DNA from: Aphodovivens avicola
Lineage (GTDB): Bacteria > Actinomycetota > Coriobacteriia > Coriobacteriales > Eggerthellaceae
Assembly (NCBI GenBank): GCA_018712515.1
Contig: DVGW01000038.1
Span: 1 to 50,794, forward strand
DNA: 50,794 nucleotides
Direction of reading: 5' to 3'
In this document: positions 41,403 through 48,939 of the stretch, piece after piece
Numbering within the stretch: position 1 is the first letter of the stretch
Layout of the letters: every line of letters starts with the position of its first letter
Notes under the pieces: generated by a model
The model's input: the letters and a program-made list of their open reading frames with translations, nothing else
Told to the model about the DNA's origin: nothing
The model's database searches: none
Program-made: the position numbers and the translations under genes

Positions 41403-41762
41403 TTACAGCTGGAAGAGCACCATCGGGCGATCGAACTCACCCATCTTGGCGATCATTTCCTCCAGGGTGCCATAGTACATGGACGCGGACTCCTCAACCT
41501 GGACAGCCAGGGGACGCTGACCGGCCTTGTCGCCGTTGGTTCCCCAGTGCTCGGAGAAGATGGACGTCGGGCAAGGAATGTAGAACCACTCCCAAGCGTC
41601 GCCGTCGTTGCCCTCACCCTTCTTGAAGGGGCCAACCTGGACCTCCTTGATGCCGAACTGCTCCAGGGGGAGACCCAGCTCCTCCTTGCAAGCGATCTCG
41701 GCAGCATGGTTGCCAGAGAAGTAGGTGTAGTCAACCAGCAAGGCGTACTTCTGATCTGCCAT
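41403..41762 (-). CDS. Ferredoxin-like (DmsB/NrfC-type) small subunit lacking most cluster cysteines
   Basis: A 119-residue protein. The overall pattern KYALLVDYTYFSGNHAAEIA matches the 4Fe-4S subunits of DMSO reductase-type enzymes, whose normal motif is C-x-x-C-x-x-C-x-x-x-C. Here the first three positions are Phe15, Asn18 and Ala21; only Cys25 remains. The second cluster region (WFYIPCPTSIFSEHWGTNGD) and the final segment (SASMYYGTLEEMIAKM) keep the family's shape but again lack the expected cysteines except Cys64. It therefore cannot bind the usual clusters and is probably a structural subunit. The ATG at 41762 was preferred over an upstream GTG because GGTGAC lies at proper spacing. It follows the catalytic-subunit gene by 23 bases. 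Confidence 0.78.
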   Translation of the reverse strand: MADQKYALLVDYTYFSGNHAAEIACKEELGLPLEQFGIKEVQVGPFKKGEGNDGDAWEWFYIPCPTSIFSEHWGTNGDKAGQRPLAVQVEESASMYYGTLEEMIAKMGEFDRPMVLFQL

Positions 41763-41785
41763 TTGTGTCACCACTACCTTTCAGT

Positions 41786-44164
41786 TTAGTCAGCATCGAG
41801 GCTACGGACACGGCGCAGGTTGCACATAACGCCCTTGTACGGAGCACCGAAGCCAAGCTTGCCAACGTTGAAGTGCGGCACCAGGCTGTTGAAGTTGGAC
41901 TTCCACACGCCGAACAGGTTGGGCTCCTCGCCGTCCTGCTCAGGGAACCACCAGCCGTGTGCGCAGTTCAGGATACCGGGCTTGATGATCGGGGTGACCT
42001 CAGCCTTGAAGCGGGCCTCACCGAACATGTTGTAAACCTCGCACCAGTCGCCGTCGGTCACGCCATACTCCTTGGCGGTCTCCGGGTTGATCTGAACCCA
42101 CGGCCACGGATCGATCTGACGCAGCGAGGGAACATGACGATGCTCGGAGTGGAAGGAGCTGTAGCGACGAGAACCGGACGTCGAGATCAGCGGGTACTGG
42201 CCAGCCAGGTCGGGCTTGCTGATCGGGCTGTAGTTCGGCTCCTCGTAGTACGGCAGCGGATCCTCGCCCCAGGACTCGTAAAGAATCGAGTAGGCTTCGA
42301 TCTGGCCGGTGATGGTGTTGAAGCCGGGCTCGCCGTCGAAGCGGAGCAGGCCCTTCTCGTACTTCTCGTACTCGAAGCCATGAGCGCCAGGCTGGTAGAT
42401 GCCGAGCTCCTGGAAGGTCTTCCAGTCGTAGCCCAGCTCGGACAGCTGGTCGGAGAAGAACTGCTCGACGCCAGCCTGCAGAGCGTCCAGATCCAGCTTG
42501 CCGCGGCCCTGAGCAGAGGTGACCTCAGCCGGGGACTCGGAGTGAGCCAGCTTGGAAACGTCCAGGGTGTCGCCAGCGGGCTTGTACCACGGCCACCAGG
42601 TCGGGTTCAGGCGCTGACCAAACATGAGGCAGATCTCGATATCGGACTTGCACTCGCCAACCTGCAGAGCCTTGTTCATGGGGCCCATGAACACGGTGTT
42701 GCGGCCGTAGTGAGTCAGGACGATGCCGTCATGCTCAGCCCAGGTCGCCATCGGCAGGAAGTAGTCGCCCACGGCCATGGAGGTCGGGGTCTGGGTCAGG
42801 TCCTGGATAACCACGAACTCGAGCTTCTGCAGAGCCTTGTGCCAACGCTTCGGCTGAGCGGAGCAGGTCGGGGTCAGGAAGTTGGAGCTGTTGAACCAGC
42901 CCATCTTCAGGGCGTAAGGCTCGTCGGACTCCATGGTGTTCAGGGTCTCGTCAGGCTGCGTCGTAGCCATACCGGTGGACAGGCCAGGCCAAGCGGCAGC
43001 GCCGATGCGCTTCTGCCAAACCTCGTCCTCCATAGCGCCACGCTGCTCCATACGCCACTTGCCCAGCAGAGCAGACGGCGGGCCCAGGGTGATGCCACCG
43101 GGGCGGTCGACGGCGCCGGACAGGGCAGCCAGGAGGATGAAGGCCTGGGACAGCTGAACGCCGTTCTTGTTCTGGTCGAAGGCCAGACCCCACGCCCAAC
43201 CGATCGGGCGCTCGGTGCCGATGATGTGGGCAACGCGCTTGATGTCCTCAGCGTCGACGGTCGTGATCTCGGCGACCTTCTCGACGGGATACTCGGCGGC
43301 ACGCTCCTTGAGCTCATCGAGACCGTAGATCCACTTCTCGGCGAACTCCTTGTCGTACTCGTCGTTCTGGAACATGAGGTTCATGATGCCCAGAGCCAGA
43401 GCGGTGTCGGTCTGAGGACGAACCTGCAGGTTGATGTTGCCATCATGAGCGCCGACCCAGGTGATACGGGGGTCGATGGAGATGATGTGAGAGCCAAGCT
43501 TCATCATGTCGACGAGGCAGTGGCCGAAGAAACCGTCACCGTTGGAAGGCAGCGGCTCCTTGCCCCAAACGACAACCCACTTGGAGAGGGTGTACGCGGG
43601 GTCATGGTAGGAACCAGGCAGGTGACCAGCGTAGTCCAGCTCGGGGTAGCCAGCGCCCAGCACGTAGTCAGCGATGGAGCAACGCGGGCCGTAGCAGGAC
43701 CAACCGGACTGGGTGTAGCAGCAGTTCGGGGACTGCAGCACGGAGAAGGTCAGCGCGTAGTAGTAGATGCAAGCCTCACGGCCGGTGCCACCGAAGCAGA
43801 CGATGGACTCGGGGCCGTAGGTGTTCTGGAAGTAACGAACCTTCTCGCAGATGGTGTCGAGAGCCTCGTCCCAAGTGGTGCGCTCCCACTTGTCCTTACC
43901 ACGATCCTCGAAAGCACGCTTCATCGGGTAGATGACGCGCGAAGGAGCGTAGGTGTACTCGCGAAGGGCGAGGTTCATAGCGTTAACGCGGCCCGTCGTA
44001 ATGGGGTTGTCGTCGTCACCCTCGATGCGAACCAGCTTGCCGTCCTTAACGACGACCTTGACGCCGTATCCAACGGGGTGAGATCCCGGAGGGGACCAGG
44101 TGTTGGAGCGGGTAACGACGGTGCCGTCGCCCATGTCGACGCGCCATTGCTTGCCGTATGCCAT
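41786..44164 (-). CDS. Molybdopterin-dependent oxidoreductase, DMSO reductase family, lacking N-terminal Fe-S cysteines
   Basis: A 792-residue catalytic subunit of the bis-molybdopterin (DMSO reductase) family, related in layout to catechol dehydroxylases and acetylene-hydratase/transhydroxylase-like enzymes of anaerobic gut bacteria. Seen features: VVVKDGKLVRIEGDDDNPITTGR near the N-terminus, WERTTWDEALDTICEKV, SIVCFGGTGRE, CYGPRCSIADYV (possible molybdenum-ligand area), WVVVWGKEPLPSNGDGF, and a C-terminal cofactor-binding domain with VQINPETAKEYGVTDGDWCEV. There is no Tat signal, so it is cytoplasmic. The first 105 residues contain no cysteine at all: the normal CxxC..C..C positions read SPPGSHPVGYG and GRVNAMN. 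The substrate is unknown; an aromatic compound is likely from the neighbouring carrier. Codon use in this operon differs visibly from its surroundings (few GCG/CGC codons), as in highly expressed genes. Confidence 0.88.
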   Translation of the reverse strand: MAYGKQWRVDMGDGTVVTRSNTWSPPGSHPVGYGVKVVVKDGKLVRIEGDDDNPITTGRVNAMNLALREYTYAPSRVIYPMKRAFEDRGKDKWERTTWDEALDTICEKVRYFQNTYGPESIVCFGGTGREACIYYYALTFSVLQSPNCCYTQSGWSCYGPRCSIADYVLGAGYPELDYAGHLPGSYHDPAYTLSKWVVVWGKEPLPSNGDGFFGHCLVDMMKLGSHIISIDPRITWVGAHDGNINLQVRPQTDTALALGIMNLMFQNDEYDKEFAEKWIYGLDELKERAAEYPVEKVAEITTVDAEDIKRVAHIIGTERPIGWAWGLAFDQNKNGVQLSQAFILLAALSGAVDRPGGITLGPPSALLGKWRMEQRGAMEDEVWQKRIGAAAWPGLSTGMATTQPDETLNTMESDEPYALKMGWFNSSNFLTPTCSAQPKRWHKALQKLEFVVIQDLTQTPTSMAVGDYFLPMATWAEHDGIVLTHYGRNTVFMGPMNKALQVGECKSDIEICLMFGQRLNPTWWPWYKPAGDTLDVSKLAHSESPAEVTSAQGRGKLDLDALQAGVEQFFSDQLSELGYDWKTFQELGIYQPGAHGFEYEKYEKGLLRFDGEPGFNTITGQIEAYSILYESWGEDPLPYYEEPNYSPISKPDLAGQYPLISTSGSRRYSSFHSEHRHVPSLRQIDPWPWVQINPETAKEYGVTDGDWCEVYNMFGEARFKAEVTPIIKPGILNCAHGWWFPEQDGEEPNLFGVWKSNFNSLVPHFNVGKLGFGAPYKGVMCNLRRVRSLDAD

Positions 44165-44319
44165 GTTTTCCTTCTTTCTACACGTTTCACTCAGTACAGT
44201 AGAAACTTTCGCGCGAAGATTCGCGCATCTCCGCTTTGTCCTTTCGACAACAGGGGGTTAGCCTGTACGCCTGCTCGCAGCATCCTATGGCACCGAATGC
44301 CGCGCAGACCTTGCGAAGA

Positions 44320-44565
44320 CTAGTTCGCCGCCGGAGGCTTCGGGGCGCCGGGTGCCGCGGGGGCACCGGGTGCGCCAGGAGCCGCGGGGGCACCAGGAGC
44401 GCCGGGCGCGCCAGGAATGGGCTTTTCGCCGTTGATGTAAGGCGTAAGATCGCACTTGCAGAACGGGCACTTGGTCAATTTCATACCGCCCATCGCCTGA
44501 ATGGTCTTACCGCACTCGGGGCACTTGTGAGCACCACCGCCGGCATCTGCTGGTCTGAAGCACAT
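44320..44565 (-). CDS. Zinc-ribbon protein with collagen-like Gly-Ala-Pro tail
   Basis: An 81-residue protein with a zinc ribbon made of CPEC (Cys15, Cys18) and CPFCKC (Cys33, Cys36, Cys38), then a tail of repeated GAP/AAP triplets (residues about 56-77). The ATG at 44565 follows a strong AGGAGGAAAGCAT; a longer frame from 44583 lacks support. It is the first gene of the molybdopterin operon, 155 bases ahead of the catalytic subunit. Its role is unknown; short zinc ribbons are often found beside molybdenum enzymes of Eggerthellaceae in my recollection, which is not proof of a functional tie. Confidence 0.75.
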   Translation of the reverse strand: MCFRPADAGGGAHKCPECGKTIQAMGGMKLTKCPFCKCDLTPYINGEKPIPGAPGAPGAPAAPGAPGAPAAPGAPKPPAAN

Positions 44566-44709
44566 ATGCTTTCCTCCTTTCACTTCAATCAGAAGCGCGG
44601 ATCAACCACGCTCGGCCGACTTATGTATGTCATGCGCGTCATCTACAGTTGCGCGAATGACCCCCAGGGTGCGTGCAGCGGCTCGTTTTCGCATACGCAA
44701 ACAGGCCGC

Positions 44710-44740
44710 GCGACCCTTGAATAGCAGTGTAAAGGGTCGC
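44710..44740. promoter_or_regulatory. Nine-bp inverted repeat downstream of operon promoter
   Basis: GCGACCCTT (44710-44718) and AAGGGTCGC (44732-44740) lie in the 5' leader of the molybdopterin operon. This could be an operator for the LuxR-type regulator at 48940 or an RNA hairpin; the sequence does not distinguish them. Confidence 0.55.
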
Positions 44741-44768
44741 TTGAGCGCTGCATCGAATCACAGGGATA

Positions 44769-44797
44769 ATTTTACCTCTCATCCCATCGTCCCAAAA
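44769..44797 (-). promoter_or_regulatory. Candidate promoter of molybdopterin oxidoreductase operon
   Basis: On the minus strand TTTTGG (44797-44792) and TAAAAT (44774-44769) are spaced 17 bases apart, giving a transcript start near 44762 and a leader of about 195 bases. The rest of the gap 44800-45150 shows no further feature. Confidence 0.55.
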
Positions 44798-45159
44798 GGG
44801 TGATTTTACATTTCATAAAGAATGAGGAATTGCCGTTTACCCAGTTCAGCAGGTGGGTCTCATCCTTGCGAGCCACTATGGTGCAAATTCCGGTTTTGCC
44901 TATTGTTTTAGCGGCGTATCATCCCAGCGGTTCAATCTTTTCAGGGCGTGCGGGATATCGGTTCGACGATCGTAGTCACGATGACTATCCCCTTCCGGCG
45001 CAGCGCCGCGTCTTCGATCGCGAGAGTCGCGCAAATCTTGATTCTGCGCGTCCGGATCGCATCGTTTCCGGCCCTCGAACGACCGGTTTTACGGCTTGAT
45101 TTTTCCTATCGAAAGCAAGAATCCCCTTGTGTCGGCGCAAGCGCGATGGCGCTTTGGCT

Positions 45160-45165
45160 TATAAT
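45160..45165 (+). promoter_or_regulatory. Candidate -10 of the LURP-one-like gene
   Basis: A consensus TATAAT lies 46 bases before the TTG start at 45211; no clear -35 is visible at 17 bases upstream. The sequence GGCTTATAAT suggests a -10-driven promoter. Confidence 0.45.
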
Positions 45166-45210
45166 CTCCGCATGCGCTTTTAACCGTTTTTCTAGCAAAG
45201 GGGTTGGGGA

Positions 45211-45987
45211 TTGAAATTCAACAAGGTGTACATCCCCGTCGATGCGCTCGCGCGTCACGAGGATTTTGACACATGGTATGAGGACGGCGATCTGTTCCTG
45301 CATTTCGCCTGCAAGAAGGGCTGGAAGTCCGAGAAGGACCGCGTGCAGATCTTCGGCCGCATGGGCGGCCAGGTCGGCGAGATCAAGCCGGACAACCGCG
45401 CCCTGGTCTACGACATCATGTACGAGCGCTTCACGTACCGCCTGCACACCTACGTCATCGAGCATCACTACTACATCGAGGGCATGGTGTGGGACCTGTA
45501 CGGCAGCTACCACGAGCCTCCCTACAGCCTGGTCGAGGAGACGCTCGTCAGCTACAACCGCAAATCGGTGCGCGTGCGCCGCGTCGAGAAATTCAAGGAC
45601 CACGGCCCCTGCTACGAGGTGCACGTGCTCGAGCTTGAGAAGCTCCGCATCGCCGTGGCGTGCCTTGTCGCCATCGGCTACAAGGAGGAGTGGAAGGGCC
45701 TGAGCGAGGGCGAGGACCGCGAGCTCGGCAACCTCTGGCAGCGCATGAAGGGCCGCATCTTCAAGAACAAGGGCTTCACCTACGAGCAGATCCAACAGAT
45801 GATTGCTGAGGACCATCCCCTGGTCAAGATCCTCAAGCCGACCGGCCGTCCGATCGACAATCCCAAGTCGCACTACAAGAAACGCCGCGACAAGGAGCAG
45901 AAACAGAAGGAGGAGCAGGAGAAGAACCTGGCAGCCGCCAAGAAGACGCTCCACGCCATCCGCTCCAAGAACGCCAAGGACGACTAG
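45211..45987 (+). CDS. LURP-one/Tubby-C-like domain protein
   Basis: A 258-residue protein. Residues about 15-165 have the strand pattern of LURP-one-related/Tubby C-terminal-like proteins: VQIFGRMGGQVGEIKPDNRAL, VYDIMYERFTYRLHTYVIEHHYYIEGMVWDLYG, then KSVRVRRVEKF and YEVHVLELEKLRIAVACLVAI. The C-terminus (about 200-258) is a lysine/glutamate-rich coiled helix (HYKKRRDKEQKQKEEQEKN). The start is TTG at 45211 with AAAGGGGTTGGGGA before it, chosen because no ATG lies at a suitable place. Function unknown; scramblase-like folds bind lipid or membrane, which is only suggestive. It is transcribed alone. Confidence 0.65.
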   Translation: MKFNKVYIPVDALARHEDFDTWYEDGDLFLHFACKKGWKSEKDRVQIFGRMGGQVGEIKPDNRALVYDIMYERFTYRLHTYVIEHHYYIEGMVWDLYGSYHEPPYSLVEETLVSYNRKSVRVRRVEKFKDHGPCYEVHVLELEKLRIAVACLVAIGYKEEWKGLSEGEDRELGNLWQRMKGRIFKNKGFTYEQIQQMIAEDHPLVKILKPTGRPIDNPKSHYKKRRDKEQKQKEEQEKNLAAAKKTLHAIRSKNAKDD

Positions 45988-46040
45988 GCCCATCTCTCTT
46001 GCAAGGCCGCTTCGCAAGGCCGCTTGCCCCCGAACCGCGA

Positions 46041-46073
46041 AGGGGCGCCTATCTTCGGATAAGGCGCCCCTTT
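46041..46073 (+). terminator. Intrinsic terminator of the LURP-one-like gene
   Basis: GGGGCGCC-TATC pairs with GATA-GGCGCCCC around a TTCG loop with one bulged A, followed by TTTCCTTTT. It lies about 55 bases past the stop. Confidence 0.9.
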
Positions 46074-46253
46074 CCTTTTGCGCGCGTATGCCTTGCCTGC
46101 TGCGAGCTGGTCCCACGTAGCGCTATTCTTGCCAACGCGTCACGGGCGCCAAACGCTACTTCGCGCCGCAGAGCGCCATCCCCCACTCGCTCCCCTTCGC
46201 GCGCTGTAGATTCGCCTTCGCCCGCATCCTCACGCCACGTCTTTCGAGCATAG

Positions 46254-46284
46254 AAAAAGGGGTCGATCCTTTCGGATCGACCCC
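46254..46284 (-). terminator. Intrinsic terminator of the MFS carrier gene
   Basis: GGGGTCGATCC and its complement pair around a GAAA loop on the minus strand, followed by five T residues. It lies about 75 bases past the MFS stop at 46361. The gap 46074-46253 shows nothing else. Confidence 0.93.
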
Positions 46285-46360
46285 TCTCAACTTGCTCAGG
46301 CTAACCCTGAATCATGTCGAGGTCTATGCGGAAGATCACATAGCGTTCAAGCAATTTGAA

Positions 46361-48121
46361 CTACTGGACGCCAGCAGCCTTCTCCTTGCCCAGACCCTGG
46401 ATACCGAAGATCAGGAAGTAGGCGAACGGGAGCAGCATAGCAACGAGCATGATCGGCAGAGCCATCGAGGTGGCGGAGAAGCCGGGGATGGCCAGCGGGC
46501 AAACGATGCAGCCGATGAAGTTGATGACGACCACGATGATCATGATCCAGAAGCGACCATTGCCGTCGGTCTCGGACAGCGGGTTGGTGTCGAAGGCTTC
46601 CTGAATCTGGTCCATCGTCTTGCCACCGGTGTTCTTCGCAAACAGCAGCGTGCAGATCAGGCCGAGAACGAACGGGATGATCAGCACGAGCACGACCATC
46701 GACCAGTTGTTGGCGGTCGCACCGTTGACGGTGTGCTGGAACATGGGCAGAGCAGCAGCAGCGCCGAGAACGATCGAGGAGCCGGAGCCGCCGAAGCGAG
46801 CGAACGCCTGGCACCAGGAGGTACCGGTGTTACGCAGGGCGGTCGGGTAAGCCTCGGGCATCAGCGGCTGGACAGCCGTGATGGTGTAGTTCAGAGCGAA
46901 GCCGAAGATCAGCATCAGAACCAGGCAGGGGATGAAGTTGCCAGCGGAGCCGCCAGCCAGCGCAGCGCCGTTAACGGGAGCAGCGCCGGGGAACATCGGC
47001 ACGCAGACGGAGCACAGGATGATAGCCACGATGCAGGCAACCCAGCCGATCCACAGAGCGCGCTTACGGCCGATGGCGTCGGACACGAAGCCGACGGTCA
47101 CGTTGGAGAGGATAGCGCCAACGTTGTTCCAGGTCTGCAGGTTAACGGAGTCAGCAGCGGTGAAGCCGTTGCCCTGGAACCACGCGGGGATCCAGGCGTT
47201 CATGCCGTAAACGCAGAACTGGCCGACGAAGTAAGCGGACCACACGGCGCAGGTGCCGATGATGAACTTGCTGGAGAACAGGGCGGCCGGGCCGGTCTTG
47301 GCGGGCTTCGGCGGAACGATCAGCAGGTTGGGATCGAACTTGGCGTCAACGTGACGCGTAGCCTGAACGATCTCATGCAGACGGTCGCAAGCCTTGTCCT
47401 TCATGCCATTGTTGGCATACCAGTGCGGGGTCTCGTGCATCGCGAAGAACAGAATGATGCCGTAGATGATCGGAATAGCGCCGATCAGGTAGCACAGACG
47501 CCAGTTCTCAACAGCGGTGGTGCCGTTCACGAGGGTGATCTCGGGAGCCAGGAAGCCCAGGCCCATGATCGGCTCAGGAGCAGAGCAGATCGGGGCGGCG
47601 ATCAGGCCAGCGAGAACCCAGCCGACGACCATGAAGGCCATGCCGAACGTAACGAAGATGCCGCGCTGCTTGGAAGGCATGCTCTCGGAGAACACGGTGG
47701 TAACAACCGGGATACAAGAACCAACACCAAAACCAGCGATCAGACGGAACGCGCAGAAGAACTCATAGTTCGGCGCGAAAGCCTGAGGCAGCGTGAAGAC
47801 GCCGTAGAAGATAACGGCGATGGTCAGCATCTTCTTACGACCGAACTTGTCGGACATGATGCCACCAACAGCACCGCCGAGAACCATGCCCAGCAGGCCC
47901 CAGGTGGTCAGCGAGCCCGTCAGGGCGTTGCTGTAGGTGCCAGCGGCGATAGCATCAGCGAAGAACGTAGGACCAACGTAAGAGTTGGTCGAGTTGACGA
48001 CCATGAAGTCGTAGCCGTCGAAGATCATTGCGAACGCGAGAAGCACGAACACAACCCAAGTATGGCCGGAAATACCAGCACGGTCGATGACTTCGGAAAC
48101 GGTGAACTCTTTTCCGTCCAT
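46361..48121 (-). CDS. MFS transporter, aromatic acid:H+ symporter (AAHS) type
   Basis: A 586-residue carrier of the AAHS group that imports aromatic acids with protons. The N-terminal motif FDGYDFMVVNSTNSYVGPTF has the Asp pair typical of PcaK/BenK-like proteins; GGIMSDKFGRKKMLTIA is the loop 2-3 motif; GFVSDAIGRKRALWIG is its second-half counterpart. At 586 residues it is longer than the usual 440-460; the extra length is a large periplasmic/cytoplasmic loop in the middle and two additional hydrophobic segments at the C-terminus (about 520-580). The ATG at 48121 follows AAAGGAGGGATTG; a TTG one codon earlier is less likely. Its codon style matches the molybdopterin operon, so the two were probably acquired or regulated together. 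Confidence 0.9.
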   Translation of the reverse strand: MDGKEFTVSEVIDRAGISGHTWVVFVLLAFAMIFDGYDFMVVNSTNSYVGPTFFADAIAAGTYSNALTGSLTTWGLLGMVLGGAVGGIMSDKFGRKKMLTIAVIFYGVFTLPQAFAPNYEFFCAFRLIAGFGVGSCIPVVTTVFSESMPSKQRGIFVTFGMAFMVVGWVLAGLIAAPICSAPEPIMGLGFLAPEITLVNGTTAVENWRLCYLIGAIPIIYGIILFFAMHETPHWYANNGMKDKACDRLHEIVQATRHVDAKFDPNLLIVPPKPAKTGPAALFSSKFIIGTCAVWSAYFVGQFCVYGMNAWIPAWFQGNGFTAADSVNLQTWNNVGAILSNVTVGFVSDAIGRKRALWIGWVACIVAIILCSVCVPMFPGAAPVNGAALAGGSAGNFIPCLVLMLIFGFALNYTITAVQPLMPEAYPTALRNTGTSWCQAFARFGGSGSSIVLGAAAALPMFQHTVNGATANNWSMVVLVLIIPFVLGLICTLLFAKNTGGKTMDQIQEAFDTNPLSETDGNGRFWIMIIVVVINFIGCIVCPLAIPGFSATSMALPIMLVAMLLPFAYFLIFGIQGLGKEKAAGVQ

Positions 48122-48151
48122 CAATCCCTCCTTTAACGGATTAATTCATCT

Positions 48152-48183
48152 GATCGGCTCGATATATGAAATTTCAGCCGATC
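48152..48183. promoter_or_regulatory. Eight-bp inverted repeat in front of MFS gene
   Basis: GATCGGCT (48152-48159) and AGCCGATC (48176-48183) flank a 16-base AT-rich spacer 30 bases upstream of the MFS start. It is placed well for an operator or leader hairpin. Confidence 0.5.
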
Positions 48184-48426
48184 GCGAATTCCCTTAGATC
48201 CGCGCAGTGGCAAGACCATGTTGGGGCGTCAGTCTCAGGGTTGCGCGCTTGGCGCCGGAGCGGGTTTCGTCCCTCTACGATTCCCGCAGCCCTTCCAGAA
48301 AGCCGCATCCAACTAGAAGAAACGACTGCGCTGCTGCCTCCTTTCTTGATTCTCTTGTCACTTTTCTCGCGATTCTTTTGCACAAGCAAGGCGTGCCGCG
48401 GGCTCACCGCTTCGCGCGCACGAGGC

Positions 48427-48446
48427 GTGCAGTGGGCACACTGCAC
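48427..48446. promoter_or_regulatory. Perfect eight-bp inverted repeat GTGCAGTG-N4-CACTGCAC
   Basis: This compact dyad, extended by GAGG on one side and CTC on the other, lies in the 800-base gap between the divergent MFS and LuxR genes. A LuxR-type dimer site is possible. The rest of 48190-48740 shows no gene. Confidence 0.5.
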
Positions 48447-48778
48447 CTCATGCCTTTGCAAAAGAAACACATATGAACGGTACCTTACCGGCGGCAAACG
48501 GTCGTCATATCAGAAGTACCCTTCGCACACACGGGCATCAACCTCTCGGGTTGATTTATCAAACAGCGGTTTGAGCGTCTTTTCGTTTCCCCAGTTCAAA
48601 CGCTTGCCCATTTTGCAACCCTCAATTTGACCTCATACGCGGCGATGCAACGCTCAGGATCGGCCTTGGAGCCGGCTCCTCCCCTCCCGCCCCGGCGCGC
48701 GAGGAGCGGGCGCGGGGTGTTCTACCGACTTGAAGAAGTTGTGGCGCGCTTGATTTCGGGTTGATATTCTCGATTGTA

Positions 48779-48815
48779 TATAATCCGTTTTTCGTTTAAC
48801 CTGATAATTATCGGG
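48779..48815 (+). promoter_or_regulatory. Candidate -10 and adjoining palindrome upstream of LuxR gene
   Basis: A consensus TATAAT (48779-48784) is followed by CCTGATAATTATCGGG (48800-48815), whose inner GATAATTATC is a perfect palindrome just past the expected transcript start, as for an autoregulatory operator. The -35 is unclear. The start codon is 125 bases further on. Confidence 0.5.
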
Positions 48816-48939
48816 TCGAGGGATGAATTTGCCCTCTGACTGTTCACGATTCCGTGGTAGGATGGGTGGACGTTTTTCCAACATGCGACCGATGCTTTCG
48901 GGCTAATCGGTCTTTCGGGATGATAGCCAGGAGGGTTTG

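Noticed and set aside
41403..41762. Interpretation of the small subunit as a functional 4Fe-4S ferredoxin
   Set aside because: Three of four ligands in the first motif and nearly all in the second are replaced, so it is reported as ferredoxin-like without clusters.
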